The notes under the pieces: generated by a model
What the model saw: only the letters and a program-made list of their open reading frames with translations
Database searches by the model: none
Told to the model about the DNA's origin: nothing
DNA from: Membranipora membranacea
Taxonomy: Eukaryota; Bryozoa; Gymnolaemata; Cheilostomatida; Membraniporidae
Direction of reading: 5' to 3'
DNA length: 64,000 nt
Assembly: GCA_914767715.1 (NCBI GenBank)
Contig: OU612068.1
Location: forward strand, 5,644,001 to 5,708,000
Program-made: the position numbers and the translations under genes
In this document: positions 60,752-64,000 of the stretch, in pieces
Numbering within the stretch: position 1 is the stretch's first letter
Layout: the number at the start of each line of letters is the position of its first letter

Positions 60752-62981
60752 ATGGACAAAAACATGAATAACTGCTCTTCAACTGAAGTAGCTCCAGGCA
60801 TTCAAGGTATGATGATAAGTATCTTTTCAACCAACAATTAACTCCATTCAATACAACAGTTCACATGCGCATCTAGCGCTCATGACATCATACAGGAGAG
60901 TCCTGTTTCACAAACATGGTAAACAGCCCAAATCCGTGTACTTGATTCATTACTTGCGTCAAGAAAGAGAGCTACAATTAACAGAGGCGGATTCAAGAAT
61001 ATAATGAGCGGGGTGTCACCAATGCTACCCAAAGTTTAAAATGTCAATCCTCTTGTGAGCAAAGACTTATGTGGAAGCTCTGCAAAGAGTATCTGATAAT
61101 CTGTGTTTTCTATATCACATACAACCTTTGTATTGACACGTTAAAATGCGCTACTGAATGCCAAAGCCAATATAGAGTGAGCCCTCTCCTTGCTTCTTTG
61201 CTGGCTCTACTCAAAATGTTGATACATCCGAGCCCCAAATATGGGACCATTTCTCTACCATCCTAAGGGGCATTACATAACTGCTACATACTTGTCATAT
61301 ATTTAGATGAATCTCAGGGAGGTCACGATCAGAGTGATGGTGCAGGAGGACAGGCTAGCAGGTTCCGTCTTGTACCCGTCATGGAGAACAAAACAGAAAG
61401 TGATGAAGCTTCTTTTGATCTTGACGGTGAAATGGCTGAGGAATATGGGTTAGATGATACATACTCTAAGGAGCGAGCTAATTCATGTGCCTCCCAGCTG
61501 ACGCAGAGCGATTTATCACGGCTTGGAATGTTAACAGCTATTGGAGATCCAGGTATTTTTATTACTGTTATTTAGCATTATGAAAATAAGGTGGGAAGAT
61601 GTTTCGGCTTAGGCTGCTATCCAGTCAGTCACTGTGTGGACGTGTGTGATCAGCTATAGCCCAGGTAAGGCTGAGATATCGACATGTATAGAGTTATCTC
61701 TCATGTTAATTATGGATAACTTGTTAACAGTTTTCGTTATGTATTTGTTACAACTGCAAAATATTGCTTACGAAGTTGAGTCTAACATCCGAATTGTTAA
61801 TTAATGTTCCATCAGCGCTACACCCACTGTAACGTTAAAGACATGATGATAATAATTTAAGTGTGTGTGAGTGCTGTTTACAGTTTGCCGCTGTTCTTGA
61901 ATAGCAATGCTGCCAATACTTAGTGTTGCATTTGCATTGTGTGTTTGACTCCGATATAAATTTTAGACTCTGCTCTCGTTGGAGGCGATTCCTCAGACTG
62001 TAAAACCGCTAGCCAAACTTCTGCTGGCATGTTATTGTGAGGTAACACTCATTGATGCATCATCCATTTTTGTTTCGTTTTATATTGGAACACCCATAAA
62101 GTCCAGACAAGTAGGGCTTGTTTTCTCCCAAATCATGATCCTATATCTAGGCTGTATGTGTGCCATAACAATGATCTTTCTCATATCAGATTTGTATATC
62201 AGCCAAAGACTTGTCGATGAGAATATCACTTGTCACTTACACTCGTAGAACTAGATAAAATACAATGGTCTAAATTTGTAACAATAAACATGTAATTCTC
62301 TATTCTTGTCATGCTGTTAACCGACTTATAAAAAAAGGCCGAGTAAATAGGCTAGCTAGTAGTGACAAGGTCGGTAGTAGCGGTCTGCTGTTTACCAGTC
62401 GGTCAATCAGCATAACTAAATGAAATAATATAAACTCAATGCTTGCTTTATCGAAACCAATACACGCATTTTGCTTACCAAGTATGAAACAGTTCCACAG
62501 CCGCAATAGTCATTGATGAATAAGTATTGATTTTCTGTTGAACAAAGTAATAATGTAAATGACTGAGGGTGCAGCGAGACATGAACGCTGCTGCCGAGCC
62601 CTATACAAAGTATGTTTGAGGAGAATTTGTGGCCGATATTCAATACTAGATTGGAACTATGCACCATATTATATATAGGAGACCTTACTGGTTCCATAAT
62701 AGAATTCGCACAATTTCAAATATCCGCAGCTATTCGTCGCTAATAATTGAGCTTGAAAGTGACTCAACAACCCACTGGATGGTTTAGCTTGGCCTTGCTA
62801 CATAAAAATAAAAATAAAAAATATATACAGTCAGAATGAGTTTCATTCCATTTTTCAGCGCTCACTGTTGTTCCCAAATATTTATGTTTATTTATATTTT
62901 GTAGGTTCAACACTCGGTTCTTCTGTGCTGCTCTCCAGCCCAAGTTATTTAAGCATCAGACATGAAGTTGCCAAATCTCAG
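60752..62981 (+). CDS. Unknown acidic-protein gene, outer copy with further exon (partial at 3' end)
   Basis: Exons 60752..60806, 61307..61552 and 62905..62981 join in phase (GDP|G STLGSSVLLSSPSYLSIRHE VAKSQ, donor GTAAGA). The product starts MDKNMNNCSSTEVAPG, is acidic in exon 2 (DEASFDLDGEMAEEYGLDD) and Ser-rich in exon 3; no membrane segment or domain is visible yet. More exons are expected beyond the window. It is transcribed away from SNX from the shared promoter. A possible alternative exon with a stop lies at 61967..62041 (copy of 54906..54980). Family not recognised. Confidence 0.65.
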
Positions 62982-63419
62982 GTAAGAAGCCACAAAAGCT
63001 GATATATATATATTCATGGATAAGGGGAACATATCTGACCCTGTACAAGCCTATGACAATTTATGTATGATTGCTGGAAAAAATTTCTCATCTTTGATTG
63101 GTCCAAAAGTTCAGTAATGCTACAGCCGACCCCTTGTAAACATTTGTCAAATGGCTTGCCTTTTTTTTAAAGGTTGTTACAGGGACATCAGTCAATGCAA
63201 AATGTTAAAGCTGCCAGAAATTTAGCTAGATCCAATTACTGAAGCTAAGCTATTTTTAAAAGTCAGATTCTTAGTCCCACTAATTAATTTAATTATACCT
63301 GTTTATTAGCTATAAAATGTAGCTTCTTTCTATTTGAGTTATCTTTTTGCCAAGATGATTATTGCGGACTGATATGAACTTTACCCTACGGGACAAAAAT
63401 ATACATACATGTATGATAC
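62982..63419. other. Intron of the plus-strand gene
   Basis: No further exon recognised. AT-rich, with short (TA)n at 63003. Confidence 0.5.
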
Positions 63420-63479
63420 TTAGTAATCATGCTCAAAATCATCAAAATAACATATCTGGCAGTGATCACTAGAATTTGG

Positions 63480-63640
63480 TTGGACGCTCGGGAGAGGTAT
63501 ACACCCGAGGGTGCTGGGGGCTGGAACAATCAACAATGAAAGCTCCCCCAGTGGGACGCGAACCCACAACTCCTGCGGCACTAATCGCCTGGCAGTGAAT
63601 AGCAAGCGCGCTAACCGATTGCGCCATCTCACCATCCCCA
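63480..63640 (-). mobile_element. tRNA-derived SINE-like element
   Basis: On the minus strand, GATGGCGCAATCGGTTAGCGC (an A-box and D-arm close to a tRNA) is followed about 65 bp later by GTGGGTTCGCGTCCCAC (B-box and T-arm). The acceptor ends do not pair and the anticodon arm is over-long and irregular, so this is not a working tRNA. A non-tRNA body (about 63420-63540) follows the B-box, the usual SINE layout. Confidence 0.55.
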
Positions 63641-63659
63641 AAAAAGAATGGGTCGATGG

Positions 63660-64000
63660 CACTAATTAGATAGCCCGCTATTCACTACTCGGAGTTGTGT
63701 TCTCTCATCCCACAGCACATTCCAATCCACCATTGCCACCCTATGAAACACAGCGTACAACAGCAAAAAGACTGCTTCCTCTAGAAATATTTTTAAACCA
63801 GTAAATTAGGTATAAACTCAGTAATATAATAGAATGATAATATAAATATAATAATATGTGTGCCAATGAGAAGGCTTAGTAATTATAAATAAAAGCTCAG
63901 CTTTTGAATAGGTTCAGCGTCTCAATTGCTAAGATTAGTTTATCAATACAGACACTTTACCTCCAACCTCAAGAATTATCACTGTCCCCAAACATCTTCT
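63660..64000. other. Right edge, AT-rich, nothing supported
   Basis: No exon or element recognised; presumably intron of the plus-strand gene. Confidence 0.4.

Larger units (their letters stand above)
55035..62097. repeat. Tandem segmental duplication, unit 2 (7,061 bp)
   Basis: Second copy of 47974-55034. The junction reads CACCCA|TTGAGG: the left part continues as at 62091 and the right part as at 47976. Two bases (AT) are shared at the breakpoints, the microhomology expected of end-joining or replication-template switching. Confidence 0.97.

Noticed and set aside
61979-62248. 89-codon plus-strand frame with hydrophobic segments at the end of unit 2
   Set aside because: It runs through the duplication breakpoint, is out of phase with exons on either side, and its counterpart at 54918 ends differently only because of the junction.
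63480-63640. Functional tRNA on the minus strand
   Set aside because: A- and B-boxes are good, but the acceptor halves do not pair and the anticodon arm is irregular, so a SINE-like element fits better.

Overview
This window is nuclear DNA of an animal. It is AT-rich, its genes are split by short to medium GT-AG introns, and it carries a nicotinic-type Cys-loop receptor pair, a matrix metalloproteinase (MMP), CS-alpha-beta defensin-like peptide genes, a sorting nexin, an MFS transporter, a THAP-type gene relic, LINE relics, many foldback/MITE-like repeats and an intact tRNA-Pro. An aquatic invertebrate is likely, but the phylum cannot be fixed from the sequence. All exon models below were built by eye from reading frame, splice dinucleotides and phase; no alignment was run.

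Layout. 0-3.3 kb: 5' part of a minus-strand gene resembling the ectodomain of ZIP4/ZIP12 zinc transporters. 3.3-14 kb: repeat-rich, with a broken THAP-type gene (about 6.7-8.6 kb), a LINE relic and a 180-bp foldback. 13.9-16.7 kb: a secreted NHL-repeat-like gene on the minus strand with at least three frame breaks. 17.93 kb: tRNA-Pro(UGG). 19.6-25.3 kb: two tandem intronless Cys-loop receptor subunits on the minus strand, the first intact, the second with one in-frame TGA just before M1. 25.8-31 kb: a 260-bp MITE, a LINE tail and G-rich hairpins.

31.2-40.0 kb: an immune-looking locus. A complete 12-exon MMP gene (500 codons, minus strand) overlaps or adjoins two plus-strand defensin-like genes. 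One lies just past the MMP 3' end; the other lies wholly inside an MMP intron. The two defensins share promoter, exon layout and signal peptide but differ strongly in the mature peptide.

41.4-44.4 kb: an intact 5-exon MFS transporter (522 aa, MFSD4-like), plus strand. 45.0-62.1 kb: a complete SNX1/SNX2-type sorting nexin (12 exons, 530 aa, minus strand) and a divergent plus-strand gene of unknown function share a 0.8-kb promoter region. A 7,061-bp block holding SNX exons 1-7, this promoter and the first exons of the plus gene is tandemly duplicated with no difference that I could see. One whole copy of each gene survives at the outside. The two inner copies are truncated and point at each other. 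Inside the block a 31-bp minisatellite has copied the SNX exon-5 splice donor ten times. The right end holds a further exon of the plus-strand gene and a tRNA-derived SINE-like element.
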